Numbered from the stretch's first letter, positions 43,138 to 52,725 are shown. The stretch is DNA of 64,000 nucleotides from Litchfieldella qijiaojingensis (GCF_014651875.1 NZ_BMXS01000003.1:1-64000); one strand, 5' to 3'. Program-made: numbers and translations. The notes: generated from the sequence alone by a model not told the origin.

Positions 43138-43422
43138 ATGAACAGGATCGCGAATGGCATACCACTATCGATGATACTTATGATTTTAACCGGCTTTGGT
43201 TTTGTGTCCGTTTGTGTCTTGGCGAGTGATCATCCCCAACTGAAGCTAGGTGTCGAACCAGGGGAAGTGGTCATCGGCAGCGATGCCAATGTGGGGATGG
43301 TCAACGTCGGTGCTACTTATGCGCTCAGCCACAAGACATCTATCGTTACCAATGTTGGCATTGGCCTCACCGATGATGCCTCGGATGTGACGCTGAATTT
43401 CCGCATGCCCTATCAGTTGTAA
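43138..43422 (+). CDS. miniature barrel-end protein, paralogue of the barrel C-terminus
   Basis: 94 aa. Hydrophobic signal segment (IPLSMILMILTGFGFVSVCVLA), then about 60 aa. Its last 45 residues (ALSHKTSIVTNVGIGLTDD, then ending LNFRMPYQL) align without gaps to the end of the 39444-40559 barrel (QVNQNTSVNLSLELGVTDD, then LTFRMPFGM). It is thus a stand-alone copy of the last strands of that barrel with its own signal peptide. RBS CAGGTGA. It may oligomerise into a pore, cap the barrel or be a relic. Confidence 0.7.
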   Translation: MNRIANGIPLSMILMILTGFGFVSVCVLASDHPQLKLGVEPGEVVIGSDANVGMVNVGATYALSHKTSIVTNVGIGLTDDASDVTLNFRMPYQL

Positions 43423-43440
43423 TCGTCAACCACAGTCATA

Positions 43441-43466
43441 CGCTGCCCCTGAAGGGGCGGCGTCTT
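43441..43466. terminator. hairpin between convergent genes
   Basis: A 9-bp stem with one G-U pair (43441-43449 with 43454-43462, loop TGAA) is followed by TCTT. It lies between the mini-operon and the convergent enhancer-binding-protein gene. Confidence 0.6.
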
Positions 43467-43488
43467 CAATGATCCGGTTCGACTCAGG

Positions 43489-44844
43489 TCAAGTCGTGCC
43501 TTGCTGGCGTCCGATACTGTGCTTGTCCATCAGCCGATAAAGCGTGACTCTCGAGACACCGAGATCCTTGGCGGCATTTTGAATCTTGTATTTGTTACGT
43601 GCCAAGGCCGCCTTGATGGCTTCGTGCTCGGCGTTATCCCTCGCCTGTTCCAAGGTCATGGCATGGCGTGTCGACTTGCGTCGCTCCAGGCCCAGGTCGA
43701 TGGGTCGAATCAACCGGTTTTCGCACATCACCATGGCACGGCGTACCCGGTTGATGAGTTCGCGGATATTGCCGGGCCAGTCGTAGTGGCGCATCAGTGC
43801 CAGTGATTCCTGGCTGAAGCCCTTTACCTGCAATGACTTTTCATCGGAAAACTTATCGAAGAAGAATCGGGCCAATACCTCAATGTCTTCCTGGCGCTCA
43901 CGAAGAGCTGGAATCTTTACTTGCAATACATTGAGCCGGTGGTATAGATCTTCGCGGAAACTCCCTTCCTGTACCGCCTTGTCCAAGTCGACATGAGTCG
44001 CTGCAAGGATACGCACATCCACGGGAATTTCTTTCAGCCCGCCAACCCGCTGGATATGGTGGTCTTCCAGAAAGCGTAATAGATTGACCTGCATATCCAG
44101 CGGAAGGTCGCCGATCTCGTCCAGAAACAGCGTGCCTCCCTGTGCAGCCTCGATGCGTCCGGTCTTCCTTTGACTAGCGCCGGTGAAGGCCCCTTTTTCG
44201 TGTCCGAAGAGTTCCGACTGGATCAGGTTGCTGGGTAATGCCCCGCAGTTGACGGCGATAAAGGGACCATCGGCACGCTGAGAACGTTCATGAATGGCGC
44301 GCGCTGCGAGTTCCTTTCCGGTACCCGATTCGCCGCTGATGAACACTGGGGCATCGACTGCAGCCACGCGACGAATCGTGTTGAACAGCTTTTGCATGAC
44401 CGGCGTGGTGCCGACCATTTCGTATTCATGTGACGGTAACGTATCGCCACCGCTCGTTGAAAGCGACAGTTGCGACATGGCCATGGCATGTGTCAACAGA
44501 CAGTCGATCTGCTCCGCGTCGACCGGTAAGGTGTGATAGGCATAGAACAACTGCCGCAGCATATGGCATATATCCCCGCGATCCAGAGTCGGCTGGTCGA
44601 TCAGGGCTATCCACTCAAGAGGAGTGGATGACAGAAAACGTTCCGTTTCCGTCTGTCCGTTGAACTGATGAAAGTCCAGATATGCCAGTCCGACATCGCA
44701 GGGTGTCTCATCGAGAACTTCATTGGCATGGCCGAAATCGCTGGCATGGCGAACGTCCCATCCCCGACCGACGATATCCCGGACGAACGGGCTCAAGCCT
44801 GATTCCGACTCACCCACTAGCAATAACCGTTTGGTATCATCCAT
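43489..44844 (-). CDS. enhancer-binding protein (VpsR/FleQ-like) with intact GAFTGA
   Basis: 451 aa, paralogue of the 40640-42034 product and collinear with it through residue 223. The receiver-like domain keeps Asp57 (GLAYLDFHQ) but has Gly10 instead of an acidic pocket residue. The AAA+ domain has Walker A GESGTGKE (171-178), a proper GAFTGA loop (218-223) and Walker [13 protein letters not shown]. The C-terminal Fis-type HTH is [18 protein letters not shown]. It should open sigma-54 promoters, plausibly those at 36331 and 42767. Confidence 0.87.
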   Translation of the reverse strand: MDDTKRLLLVGESESGLSPFVRDIVGRGWDVRHASDFGHANEVLDETPCDVGLAYLDFHQFNGQTETERFLSSTPLEWIALIDQPTLDRGDICHMLRQLFYAYHTLPVDAEQIDCLLTHAMAMSQLSLSTSGGDTLPSHEYEMVGTTPVMQKLFNTIRRVAAVDAPVFISGESGTGKELAARAIHERSQRADGPFIAVNCGALPSNLIQSELFGHEKGAFTGASQRKTGRIEAAQGGTLFLDEIGDLPLDMQVNLLRFLEDHHIQRVGGLKEIPVDVRILAATHVDLDKAVQEGSFREDLYHRLNVLQVKIPALRERQEDIEVLARFFFDKFSDEKSLQVKGFSQESLALMRHYDWPGNIRELINRVRRAMVMCENRLIRPIDLGLERRKSTRHAMTLEQARDNAEHEAIKAALARNKYKIQNAAKDLGVSRVTLYRLMDKHSIGRQQGTT

Positions 44845-44965
44845 TTGTCAATCTCGCTTTTCAGATGGGAGTCCCTGATATCCCTATGTTGCCCAACTGA
44901 AGTTCCAATCGATCGAGAAGACCCTGGGGGAGTAGAGTTCTCGGCTGATTAGCAGGAGTACGACG

Positions 44966-45649
44966 CTAGAGGCTTTCCTTACTACGATGTTGCTTGCCGG
45001 GGCTGGGTGGTATTGCCACCAGGTTCTGGCGTGCCCAGTTCATGGCCTGGATCCGGTTGTGCACCTTGATCTTGCGAAAGATGTTATAGAGATGCGACTT
45101 CACGGTGTGCTCGCTGACGAACAGACGTTCGGCGATCTCCGAGTTGGATGCCCCCGAGCCCAGCAGGCCGATGATTTCAAGCTCACGGTGGGTCAAACCG
45201 CAAACGGGTCGATAGGCATTGCGTTGCTGGCGACGATAGAAATCGATGAGCCGCGTCATCAGGGTGCGCGACATCCATAGGTCACCTTCCATAAGCTTGC
45301 TAATCCCCTTGCAGATCAGCATCAGATCGTCACTGCGATAGAAGACTCCCTGTAGGTGCAAGGTGGCGAGTACGTCGGCGGAGTGATCCTCGTCGCGCAG
45401 GTTGAAGGCCGCCATGGCGATATTCTCATGCTCGGCGACCTGAGCTTGCCACGCTTGCATGGTGTCGTCATCGACGTGATCGGCATCGAGCAGCAATACG
45501 GCGCGCTCCTGCTTGATTTCTCCGAGTTCGCCATGAGGAGCGACAGCCGTCACCGGGCAGTCGAGCTGTTCGTGGATATAGTCGATGAAAAGCTGTGACT
45601 GCGGGTTGCTGTCCGTCACCAGCAGCACCATCCCTTTTCCTTGGCCCAT
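44966..45649 (-). CDS. CsgD/VpsT-type LuxR-family regulator
   Basis: 227 aa. N-terminal degenerate receiver (VLLVTDSNPQSQLFIDYI), then the CsgD-like GVFYRSDDLMLICKGISKLMEGDLWMSR. WMSR (125-128) fits the W[FLM][ST]R c-di-GMP motif known in VpsT. The C-terminal LuxR HTH (151-210) is close to CsgD: LTHRELEIIGLLGSGASNSEIAERLFVSEHTVKSHLYNIF in two adjacent parts. The start at 45649 is chosen because the upstream extension is not receiver-like. It shares a strand with the adjacent enhancer-binding-protein gene. Confidence 0.85.
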   Translation of the reverse strand: MGQGKGMVLLVTDSNPQSQLFIDYIHEQLDCPVTAVAPHGELGEIKQERAVLLLDADHVDDDTMQAWQAQVAEHENIAMAAFNLRDEDHSADVLATLHLQGVFYRSDDLMLICKGISKLMEGDLWMSRTLMTRLIDFYRRQQRNAYRPVCGLTHRELEIIGLLGSGASNSEIAERLFVSEHTVKSHLYNIFRKIKVHNRIQAMNWARQNLVAIPPSPGKQHRSKESL

Positions 45650-46048
45650 GATGTCTGCCCCACGATTATGATGCGCTACAGGTTGTTGGTATGATGTCTT
45701 TGACCTAAGCCTACGTAGTAAGCGTTGACCCTCAAGGCACTTTTGTAAAGTTGAGTTACATAGCTGTTCTGATCTTTCGTTCCTCCTGAAATTTGGCTGT
45801 CGCTTCATGACGATAAAAATATTGTTTTAAAACAGCTATTTGTAGATATTGTTTTGCTATTTTTCCTTTCTGGCCATGCCCATGGGCTAGAAAAATCATT
45901 ACCGTTAAAATGTATCAGAATTGTTATTTAGTACTTTTGGGTTATGTTTCTGACCCTTTACGAGACTTTCCCAATATTATGATTTATAAAGATTTTGTTG
46001 GATTCGTGTTAAAATGTCATGGACTGCCCATTCAATCGAGAGTGTTAG
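45650..46048. other. AT-rich gap between csgD-like gene and rdgB
   Basis: About 400 bp with AT-rich stretches near 45810-45870 and 45895-46000. It must hold promoters for the csgD-like gene (minus) and rdgB (plus). No sigma-54 motif or known RNA structure was seen. No coding sequence is supported. Confidence 0.45.
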
Positions 46049-46648
46049 ATGATGATCGCGCAACCCTTGGTGCTGGCGAGCGACAATGCGGGCAAGCTGC
46101 GTGAATTCCACGAACTGCTGGTTCCTCTGGGCTACACGGTGCGACCGCAGTCGGAGTATGCCGTCCCCGAGGTCGAGGAGAATGGCCTGACCTTTGTCGA
46201 AAATGCTTTGCTCAAGGCGCGAGAGGCCTGCCGTGCCAGTGGACTGCCATCCTTGGCCGACGACTCTGGGCTGGAAGTCGATGCCCTGCAGGGTGCCCCG
46301 GGTATTCATTCGGCCCGCTATGCAGGGGAGCCGAAGAGCGATGAGGCCAATAACCGCAAGTTGCTGGAGGCTCTCGCCGCGGTCGCCGAAGGCGAACGCA
46401 GCGCCCGTTACTGGTGCGTATTGGTCTACCTGCGCCATGCGGAGGACCCCGTGCCGCTGATCGTCCAGCGCAGTTGGGAGGGAGAGATTCTGGCCCATCC
46501 GCGTGGCGATGGAGGCTTCGGTTACGATCCCTTGTTCTGGGTTCCCGAGTGTGGCATGAGCGCAGCCGAGCTGTCGGCCGAGGAGAAGAATCGTTTGAGT
46601 CACCGCGGGCGTGCCATGCGCGAATTGGTGGAGCGGCTCGCGCCATGA
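46049..46648 (+). CDS. rdgB: non-canonical purine NTP pyrophosphatase RdgB/HAM1
   Basis: 199 aa. It hydrolyses dITP/ITP/XTP to keep inosine and xanthine out of nucleic acids. HAM1 motifs: [46 protein letters not shown], and [11 protein letters not shown]. An alternative start is the next Met at 46052. It overlaps hemW by 4 bp, a common rdgB-hemW pair. Confidence 0.95.
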   Translation: MMIAQPLVLASDNAGKLREFHELLVPLGYTVRPQSEYAVPEVEENGLTFVENALLKAREACRASGLPSLADDSGLEVDALQGAPGIHSARYAGEPKSDEANNRKLLEALAAVAEGERSARYWCVLVYLRHAEDPVPLIVQRSWEGEILAHPRGDGGFGYDPLFWVPECGMSAAELSAEEKNRLSHRGRAMRELVERLAP

Positions 46649-47811
46649 AGTTGCCGCCGTTGTCGCTTTACGTGCATGTCCCCTGGTGCGTGCGCAAATG
46701 CCCGTATTGCGATTTCAACTCGCATGGTGTGGGCCGTGGCGCAGACCTGCCTGAGCAGGCCTATCTTGGTGCCTTGCTGGCCGATCTCGACGCCGATCTC
46801 TCTTTGGTCGAGGAGCGTGAGCTGGTCAGCGTGTTCGTGGGCGGGGGGACCCCGAGCCTGATGTCGGCCGACTTCTATCGGCGCCTGTTTGCCGAGCTGA
46901 TGGCACGCTTGCCCCTTGCCCGGGATGCCGAGATCACCCTGGAGGCCAACCCCGGCACCGTCGAGCAAGGGCGGTTCGCCGGTTATCGTGACGCAGGGAT
47001 CAACCGTCTATCACTGGGAGTTCAGAGCTTTCAGCCGGCGCAGCTCGAGGCATTGGGCCGCATTCACGGTGCCGAGGAGGCTCATCTGGCTGTGCACAGC
47101 GCCCGTCGGGCGGGCTTCGACAATCTTAATATCGACTTGATGCACGGGTTGCCCGGACAAGATCTCGAATTGGCGCTGGCCGATCTCGATGCGGCGCTGG
47201 CGTTGTCGCCAGAGCATTTGTCCTGGTATCAGCTCACCTTGGAGCCGAACACCGAATTCCATTCCCATCCGCCGGTATTGCCCGAGGACGATATCCTGTG
47301 GGATATCCAGGACGCTGGGCATGAGCGCCTGGAAAGGGCCGGTCTCGAGCGCTACGAGATCTCCGCCTACGCGCGGGGAGGGAGACAGTCACGCCACAAC
47401 CTGAACTATTGGGGGTTTGGCGATTATCTGGGCATTGGTGCCGGCGCGCACGGCAAGATCAGTACCCCAGGCAGCGATGGCCGCCTGCTTGTCGAGCGGC
47501 GTTGGAAGAGCCGACAGCCGGAAGCCTATCTACGGCGCTGCAATGACCCTCGTGGGTTTGTCGCTGGACGCACACAGGTTTCGGAGGACGAGCTACCGCT
47601 GGAATTTGCCATGAACGCCCTGCGTCTGGTCGATGGGGTACCACTGGACATGTGGCAGGCGCATACTGGGCGTGATCCGCAAGGGTTGCGGCAGCGCCTG
47701 GTCGAGGCACGCAAAAAAGGACTTCTTGTGGAAGATGCCGAACGTCTTCAAGCATCCCCTCAAGGTCTATTATTCTTGAATGAGCTTCTGGCCATGCTCA
47801 GCGACGAGTGA
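46645..47811 (+). CDS. hemW: radical SAM heme chaperone HemW
   Basis: 388 aa. Radical SAM CxxxCxxC cluster in [15 protein letters not shown] near residue 14, followed by [11 protein letters not shown] and LSLGVQSFQ. HemW-type residues and the C-terminal domain separate it from coproporphyrinogen dehydrogenase HemN. It is thought to carry heme to respiratory enzymes. Start 46645 forms ATGA overlap with rdgB. Confidence 0.93.
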   Translation: MKLPPLSLYVHVPWCVRKCPYCDFNSHGVGRGADLPEQAYLGALLADLDADLSLVEERELVSVFVGGGTPSLMSADFYRRLFAELMARLPLARDAEITLEANPGTVEQGRFAGYRDAGINRLSLGVQSFQPAQLEALGRIHGAEEAHLAVHSARRAGFDNLNIDLMHGLPGQDLELALADLDAALALSPEHLSWYQLTLEPNTEFHSHPPVLPEDDILWDIQDAGHERLERAGLERYEISAYARGGRQSRHNLNYWGFGDYLGIGAGAHGKISTPGSDGRLLVERRWKSRQPEAYLRRCNDPRGFVAGRTQVSEDELPLEFAMNALRLVDGVPLDMWQAHTGRDPQGLRQRLVEARKKGLLVEDAERLQASPQGLLFLNELLAMLSDE

Positions 47812-47856
47812 CGCCGGGGGCTTTCTATCCTGAAAATCCCAAGGAGTGGCAACGCA

Positions 47857-48531
47857 ATGCCCAAGACATATCGACTGATCTATCCACTCGCTGCTGCCAT
47901 GCTGCTGGTAGGGTGCGCTACCACCGACCCGTATGGTGGACAGACCCAGCGCAGCAAGACGTTGACCGGGGCTGGCATCGGGGCAGCGGTAGGAGCGGCA
48001 GCCGGGGCGCTCAGCGGCGACGGATCTACCAGTAGGCGTGATCGTGCCCTGATCGGTGCGGCCGTGGGTGCCGCGGCAGGCGGCGGCATCGGCGCCTATA
48101 TGGACCGCCAGGAAGCGCAGTTGCGTGAGCGGATGCAGGGAACCGGCATCGGTGTCGATCGCCAAGGCGACGACATCATCCTCAACATGCCCAGTAGTGT
48201 GACCTTCGGGTTCGATTCCAGCGAACTGACACCCAGTGCTCGTTCGGCCCTCAACGACGTTTCGGCGGTACTATTGGAGTACCCCGAGACACGCGTCAAT
48301 ATCGCTGGCCATACCGATAGCACGGGATCCGCCGAGTACAACCAGCGCCTGTCGGAGCGGCGAGCCGCATCGGTTGGCAACTATCTGGCCCAGCAGGGCG
48401 TTCAGCAATCTCGCTTGAGCATGAGCGGCTACGGATTCACCCAACCTGTTGCCAGCAACGATAGCGAGGCGGGTCGGGCACAGAATCGACGGGTCGAGAT
48501 CACCCTGACCCCCATGCAGCAACAGATGTAA
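47857..48531 (+). CDS. OmpA-family lipoprotein with glycine-zipper segment
   Basis: 224 aa. Lipobox LVGC puts a lipidated Cys at residue 20. A glycine-zipper (AGIGAAVGAAAGALSG and ALIGAAVGAAAGGGIG, about 40-80) may insert in or span the membrane. The OmpA C-terminal peptidoglycan-binding domain (about 110-220) shows NIAGHTDSTGSAEYNQRLSERRA and GRAQNRRVEI. It resembles YiaD-type outer-membrane proteins. RBS AAGGAG is upstream. Confidence 0.9.
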   Translation: MPKTYRLIYPLAAAMLLVGCATTDPYGGQTQRSKTLTGAGIGAAVGAAAGALSGDGSTSRRDRALIGAAVGAAAGGGIGAYMDRQEAQLRERMQGTGIGVDRQGDDIILNMPSSVTFGFDSSELTPSARSALNDVSAVLLEYPETRVNIAGHTDSTGSAEYNQRLSERRAASVGNYLAQQGVQQSRLSMSGYGFTQPVASNDSEAGRAQNRRVEITLTPMQQQM

Positions 48532-48563
48532 TCCAGTACGGCCTCGTCAATCCAGGCCATATG

Positions 48564-48595
48564 ACCCGCGGGCCGTGTCGGCACCGCGGGTTTTC
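48564..48595 (+). terminator. rho-independent terminator after the OmpA-family gene
   Basis: An 8-bp outer stem (ACCCGCGG/CCGCGGGT) encloses a small inner stem and is followed by TTTTCT. It lies 32 bp after the stop. Confidence 0.8.
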
Positions 48596-48612
48596 TGTTA
48601 TGGGATGCGACT

Positions 48613-49464
48613 ATGCTTGCCTATCAGCATGCCTATCACGCCGGCAATTTTGCCGATGTACATAAGCATCTAACGCTGTTTGCGGTTATTCGACACCTTT
48701 TACGTAAAGAATCGGCCATTACATATATCGATACCCATGCCGGCCGTGGTTGCTATCCACTGGATGCCGAGGAGACCCGTAAGCTGATGGAGTATCGCTC
48801 CGGCATCTTGCCCTTGTGGCAGGCACGTCGGAAGCTGGGTGCTGTCGATCCCTTGTTCGGTGCCTGGCTGGAAGGCGTGGAGAATGTCCAGCAAGGTGAA
48901 GAGGAGCGCCTGACGCATTACCCAGGCTCGCCCTGGTGGCTGGCCCATGCATTGCGGCCTCAGGACCGACTCAGCCTGTTCGAATTGCACCCTGGCGAGC
49001 ATCGCCACCTGGATGTGCAGCCCCTGCCTGCCAACGCTCGGCGCATTCACGGCGATGGCCTTGCCGGTATGGCTCGTATGCTCCCGGTGGCCACCCCGCG
49101 CCTGTGCGTGCTGATCGATCCTAGCTACGAGCGCAAGGAGGAGTACCACGAAGTCGCTTCGGCTGTGCAAGGTCTGGTGCGAAAGGTGCGTCATGCCGTG
49201 GCCTTGGTGTGGTATCCGCTGTTGCCCGCTGGTCGTCATCGCGAAATGCTTGAACGGATGCGCGAGCATGGGCTGCGCAAGCTATGGCAGGCCGAACTGC
49301 AGCTTGCCCCACCGAGCGATTCGTATGGCATGTATGGCAGCGGAATGCTGGTGCTCAACCCGCCTTGGGGGCTGGAGGAGGAACTGGCGATGGCAATGAC
49401 CAAGATCGTTCCCCTGCTGGGCGCCTCAGCACGCTATCGCAGCGGCTGGTGGGTCGAGGAGTAG
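48613..49464 (+). CDS. rlmJ: 23S rRNA (adenine2030-N6)-methyltransferase RlmJ
   Basis: 283 aa. Begins LAYQHAYHAGNFADVHKHLTLF, the RlmJ/YhiR N-terminal signature. The catalytic N6-adenine motif reads LIDPSYERKEEY near residue 170. Typical methyltransferase beta strands follow. It converges with mnmE, the two stops only 4 bp apart. Confidence 0.93.
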   Translation: MLAYQHAYHAGNFADVHKHLTLFAVIRHLLRKESAITYIDTHAGRGCYPLDAEETRKLMEYRSGILPLWQARRKLGAVDPLFGAWLEGVENVQQGEEERLTHYPGSPWWLAHALRPQDRLSLFELHPGEHRHLDVQPLPANARRIHGDGLAGMARMLPVATPRLCVLIDPSYERKEEYHEVASAVQGLVRKVRHAVALVWYPLLPAGRHREMLERMREHGLRKLWQAELQLAPPSDSYGMYGSGMLVLNPPWGLEEELAMAMTKIVPLLGASARYRSGWWVEE

Positions 49465-49468
49465 AGCT

Positions 49469-50842
49469 CTACTTGCCGATACAGAAGCTACCGAAGATCT
49501 CGCCAAGCAGGTCGTCGGCGCTGAATTCGCCGGTGATTTCGCCTAGCGCCTGCTGGGCGTCGCGCAGGTCCTCGGCAAGCAACTCGCCTGCACCGTAGCC
49601 ATGAAGCTGCGCCTCTCCGCTAGTAAGCGCTCGCTTCGCTCGATCCAAAGCATCCAAGTGACGCCGCCGCGCCGAGAAACGGCCCTCGGTCGTGGCGCTG
49701 TAGCCCATGACATTCTTGAGGTGGGCCTTCAAGTCGTCCAGCCCTTGGCCGGTCTTGGCCGACAGACGCAGCGTTGGTGGGGTCGTGGACGTATCGAGCC
49801 CGGGGGGCTCGGCACTGGTATCGATCTTGTTGCGCACTAGAGTCAGACGCTCTGGTACCGGCAGACGGGAGACGAATTCCGGCCAGATGGCCATCGGGTC
49901 GGTAGCTTGGGTAGTGGCGGCATCGACCAGCAGCAGCACGCGATCGGCCTTCTCGATCTCGGCCCAAGCGCGTGCCACGCCGATCTGCTCGACGGCATCC
50001 GGAGTATCGCGCAATCCTGCGGTATCGATGACGTGAAGCGGCATGCCATCGATGTGGATATGTTCGCGCAACACGTCACGGGTAGTGCCCTCGATCTCGG
50101 TGACGATGGCGGTATCCTGCTCGGTGAGAGCATTGAGCAGGCTGGACTTGCCGGCATTGGGACGTCCGGCGATCACCACGCTCATACCTTCGCGCATCAG
50201 CGCCCCTTGCCCGGCGGCAGCGCGCACCTCGGCCAGTTCCGCGATCACTTCCCCAAGCTTGGCGGCGACATGACCATCGGCAAGGAAGTCGATTTCCTCT
50301 TCGGGAAAATCGATGGCGGCCTCGACGTACATGCGCAGCTCGATCAGCCGCTGCACCAGGGCCTCGACGCGACGCGAGAACTCGCCCTGCAGCGAGCGTA
50401 ACGCGTTTTCAGCGGCAGTTCTCGAGCTGGCATCGATCAGGTCGGCGATGGCTTCGGCCTGGGCCAGGTCTAGCTTGTCGTTGAGAAAGGCGCGCTCCGA
50501 GAACTCTCCGGGGCGGGCCAAACGGGCTCCCAGTTGTACGCAACGCTCGAGCAGCAAGTCCATGATCACCGGACCGCCGTGACCTTGCAGCTCCAGGACA
50601 TCCTCGCCGGTGAAGGAGTGCGGCCCACGAAAGAACAGGGCGATGCCTTCGTCGATGATGCCCTCTGCCCCGCCGAAGGGGCCATAGTAAGCCTGGCGAG
50701 GGGCTGGGCAGTGTCCCAGTATCGTCGTGGCGATATCGCGACATCCTGGCCCCGAGACTCGCACGATGCCCACCCCGCCTCGGCCGGGAGGTGTGGCTAG
50801 CGCCGCGATGGTGTCCTGGGTGTATAGGGGGTGGTGCGACAT
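49469..50842 (-). CDS. mnmE: tRNA modification GTPase MnmE
   Basis: 457 aa. N-terminal formyl-THF-binding domain starting [22 protein letters not shown] domain with [15 protein letters not shown] (P loop), DTAGLRDT and NKID. C-terminal CIGK carries the essential cysteine. It works with MnmG on the tRNA wobble uridine. It lies downstream of yidC on the minus strand, as in many gammaproteobacteria. Confidence 0.97.
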   Translation of the reverse strand: MSHHPLYTQDTIAALATPPGRGGVGIVRVSGPGCRDIATTILGHCPAPRQAYYGPFGGAEGIIDEGIALFFRGPHSFTGEDVLELQGHGGPVIMDLLLERCVQLGARLARPGEFSERAFLNDKLDLAQAEAIADLIDASSRTAAENALRSLQGEFSRRVEALVQRLIELRMYVEAAIDFPEEEIDFLADGHVAAKLGEVIAELAEVRAAAGQGALMREGMSVVIAGRPNAGKSSLLNALTEQDTAIVTEIEGTTRDVLREHIHIDGMPLHVIDTAGLRDTPDAVEQIGVARAWAEIEKADRVLLLVDAATTQATDPMAIWPEFVSRLPVPERLTLVRNKIDTSAEPPGLDTSTTPPTLRLSAKTGQGLDDLKAHLKNVMGYSATTEGRFSARRRHLDALDRAKRALTSGEAQLHGYGAGELLAEDLRDAQQALGEITGEFSADDLLGEIFGSFCIGK

Positions 50843-50898
50843 GGTGCGAATCCTGAACGGCTGATTGAGGGCATTGTCCCGGTGGCGGGCCTCAAACG

Positions 50899-50925
50899 CC
50901 AGACCCCCGCGAAGCGGGGGTCTGG
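50899..50925. terminator. strong hairpin between yidC and mnmE
   Basis: A perfect 12-bp stem (CCAGACCCCCGC / GCGGGGGTCTGG) has loop GAA. On the minus strand it follows the yidC stop by 22 bp and precedes mnmE, with only a short U-stretch. Confidence 0.75.
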
Positions 50926-50947
50926 AAAGCGAAGCAGTGCCAGGAGC

Positions 50948-52642
50948 TCAGCTCTTGCTCTTGGCTCCCTTGCCGACAGTCGGGTCATTCTCGATCTTGC
51001 GGGTGATAGCCCACTGCTGGAAGATCGAAATGACGTTGTTGACCACCCAGTAGATGACCAGACCGGCCGGGAACCACAGGAAGAAGAAGGTGAAGACGAC
51101 CGGCAACATCTTCATGATCTTGGCCTGCATGGGATCCGGAGGTGTCGGGTTGAGCAATTGCTGCACGAACATCGAGGCACCCATCATGATCGGCAGGATG
51201 AAGAACGGATCCTTCATCGACAGGTCCTGAATCCAGAATACGAACGGCGCATGGCGCAGTTCCACGGATTCCAGCAACATCCAGTACAGGGCGATGAACA
51301 CCGGCATCTGTACCAGGATCGGCAAACAGCCCCCCAGAGGATTGATCTTCTCCTTCTGGTAGAACTTCATCATCTCCTGGGACATTTTCTGACGGTCGTC
51401 GCCGTACTGTTCCTTGAGACGCTGCATCTCTGGACCCAGCTTGCGCATGCGTGCCATCGACTTGTAGGCCTTGGCCGACAGCGGCCACAAGGCCATCTTG
51501 ACCAGCACGGTCAGCACCACGATCGACCAGCCCCAGTTGCCGATCACGTCCTCGATCTTGTCGAGCAGCCAGAACAGCGGGTTGGCAAGGAACCACAGCC
51601 AACCAAAATCCACGGTCAGCTCGAGATGAGGTGCCACTGCCTCGAGGCGCTTCTGTACCTTGGGCCCCATGTAGAGCGTGGCTCCCAGAGTACTCTCTCC
51701 TTCGGCGGCGATGGTCTGGGTAGGGCCGGCGAAGGCCGCCACGTTACGTCCGCGCGAATCGGTGGTGGCGTAATAGAGATTCTGCTGGTTCTGGGGCGGC
51801 GCCCAGGCGGACGCGAAATAGTGCTGAATGATCGCGACCCAGCCACCTTCGGCATCACGGTTGTTGAAACCGCCCTTCTCGATGTCCTCGAAGTCGACTT
51901 TCTCGTAGCGTGTCTCCGGAGTGGAATAGGCCGCTCCCAGATAGGACTTCATGCCCATTGCCACACCGCTGGTCGGGTCGGGGCTGTTGTCCCGGGCCAG
52001 TTGGCCGATGAAGCGGGCCGTGACCGGCTCATCGCGGTTGTTGGCCACATAGTAGTTGACGTCGACCGCGTATTCGTTGCGCTTGAAGGTGAAGCGCTTG
52101 GTGATATCGACCCCGTTGACATCGGCAGTCAGCTCGACAACCAGGGTATCCTCGTCTTCTGTGAGTCGGTATTCAGTGCGTTCCGGCGTAAAGGCAATGC
52201 GACCCTGATGACCTTCGAGCTGCAATCCCGACTTGGCCACGTAGCTGCGCGACGCGCTGTCGGAAAGCAACACGAAGGGGCGATCGGAATCGAGACTCAG
52301 TTTGTGCTGTGGCAAGGCGGCATACACGATGTCGCCGCCTTGGGGATCGATCCGCACATCGAGTACGTCGGTGGTTACCGCGACCAGATCGCGACTGCTG
52401 ACAGAAGTGGAGGTTGCCCCGGGCAGGTCGCCGTCGGTGACCGACTCCGCCGCACTGGGTGTTGCAGGGGCTGCCAATCCTTCCTCGTCAGGCAATGGCT
52501 CACCATTGCGAGGTGCGTCGGCGGTGATGGTGGGGACTTCCGGTTCAGGTGTGAGCTGACCGTAGTCCTGGTTCCATTGCACGACCAGCAGGTATGCCAG
52601 TACGGCAAGTGGAATCAATAACAGAAGTCGTTTTACGTCCAT
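50948..52642 (-). CDS. yidC: membrane protein insertase YidC
   Basis: 564 aa. Gram-negative type: one N-terminal helix (VKRLLLLIPLAVLAYLLVV), a large periplasmic P1 domain (about 40-345), then the conserved insertase core of five helices (WGWSIVVLTVLVKMALWPLSAKAY; PVFIALYWMLLESVELRHAPF). The C-terminal tail ends GKGAKSKS. Start 52642 matches YidC N-termini (MDVKRLLL). Confidence 0.96.
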   Translation of the reverse strand: MDVKRLLLLIPLAVLAYLLVVQWNQDYGQLTPEPEVPTITADAPRNGEPLPDEEGLAAPATPSAAESVTDGDLPGATSTSVSSRDLVAVTTDVLDVRIDPQGGDIVYAALPQHKLSLDSDRPFVLLSDSASRSYVAKSGLQLEGHQGRIAFTPERTEYRLTEDEDTLVVELTADVNGVDITKRFTFKRNEYAVDVNYYVANNRDEPVTARFIGQLARDNSPDPTSGVAMGMKSYLGAAYSTPETRYEKVDFEDIEKGGFNNRDAEGGWVAIIQHYFASAWAPPQNQQNLYYATTDSRGRNVAAFAGPTQTIAAEGESTLGATLYMGPKVQKRLEAVAPHLELTVDFGWLWFLANPLFWLLDKIEDVIGNWGWSIVVLTVLVKMALWPLSAKAYKSMARMRKLGPEMQRLKEQYGDDRQKMSQEMMKFYQKEKINPLGGCLPILVQMPVFIALYWMLLESVELRHAPFVFWIQDLSMKDPFFILPIMMGASMFVQQLLNPTPPDPMQAKIMKMLPVVFTFFFLWFPAGLVIYWVVNNVISIFQQWAITRKIENDPTVGKGAKSKS

Positions 52643-52709
52643 TGGGGGCCTGCCCGGTGGGTAATGAACTGTCTGACGGCATAATGCATGAGCGAAAGGG
52701 CACACGAAA

Positions 52710-52725
52710 GCCTGCCGAGGCAGGC
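52710..52725. other. hairpin in the rnpA-yidC gap; yidD is absent
   Basis: A short GCCTGC/GCAGGC stem (up to 7 bp with a 2-nt loop) lies in the 96-bp gap between rnpA and yidC. YidD, usually encoded here, has no recognisable coding sequence: no YPTCSxY motif or membrane segment is seen in any frame. Confidence 0.5.
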
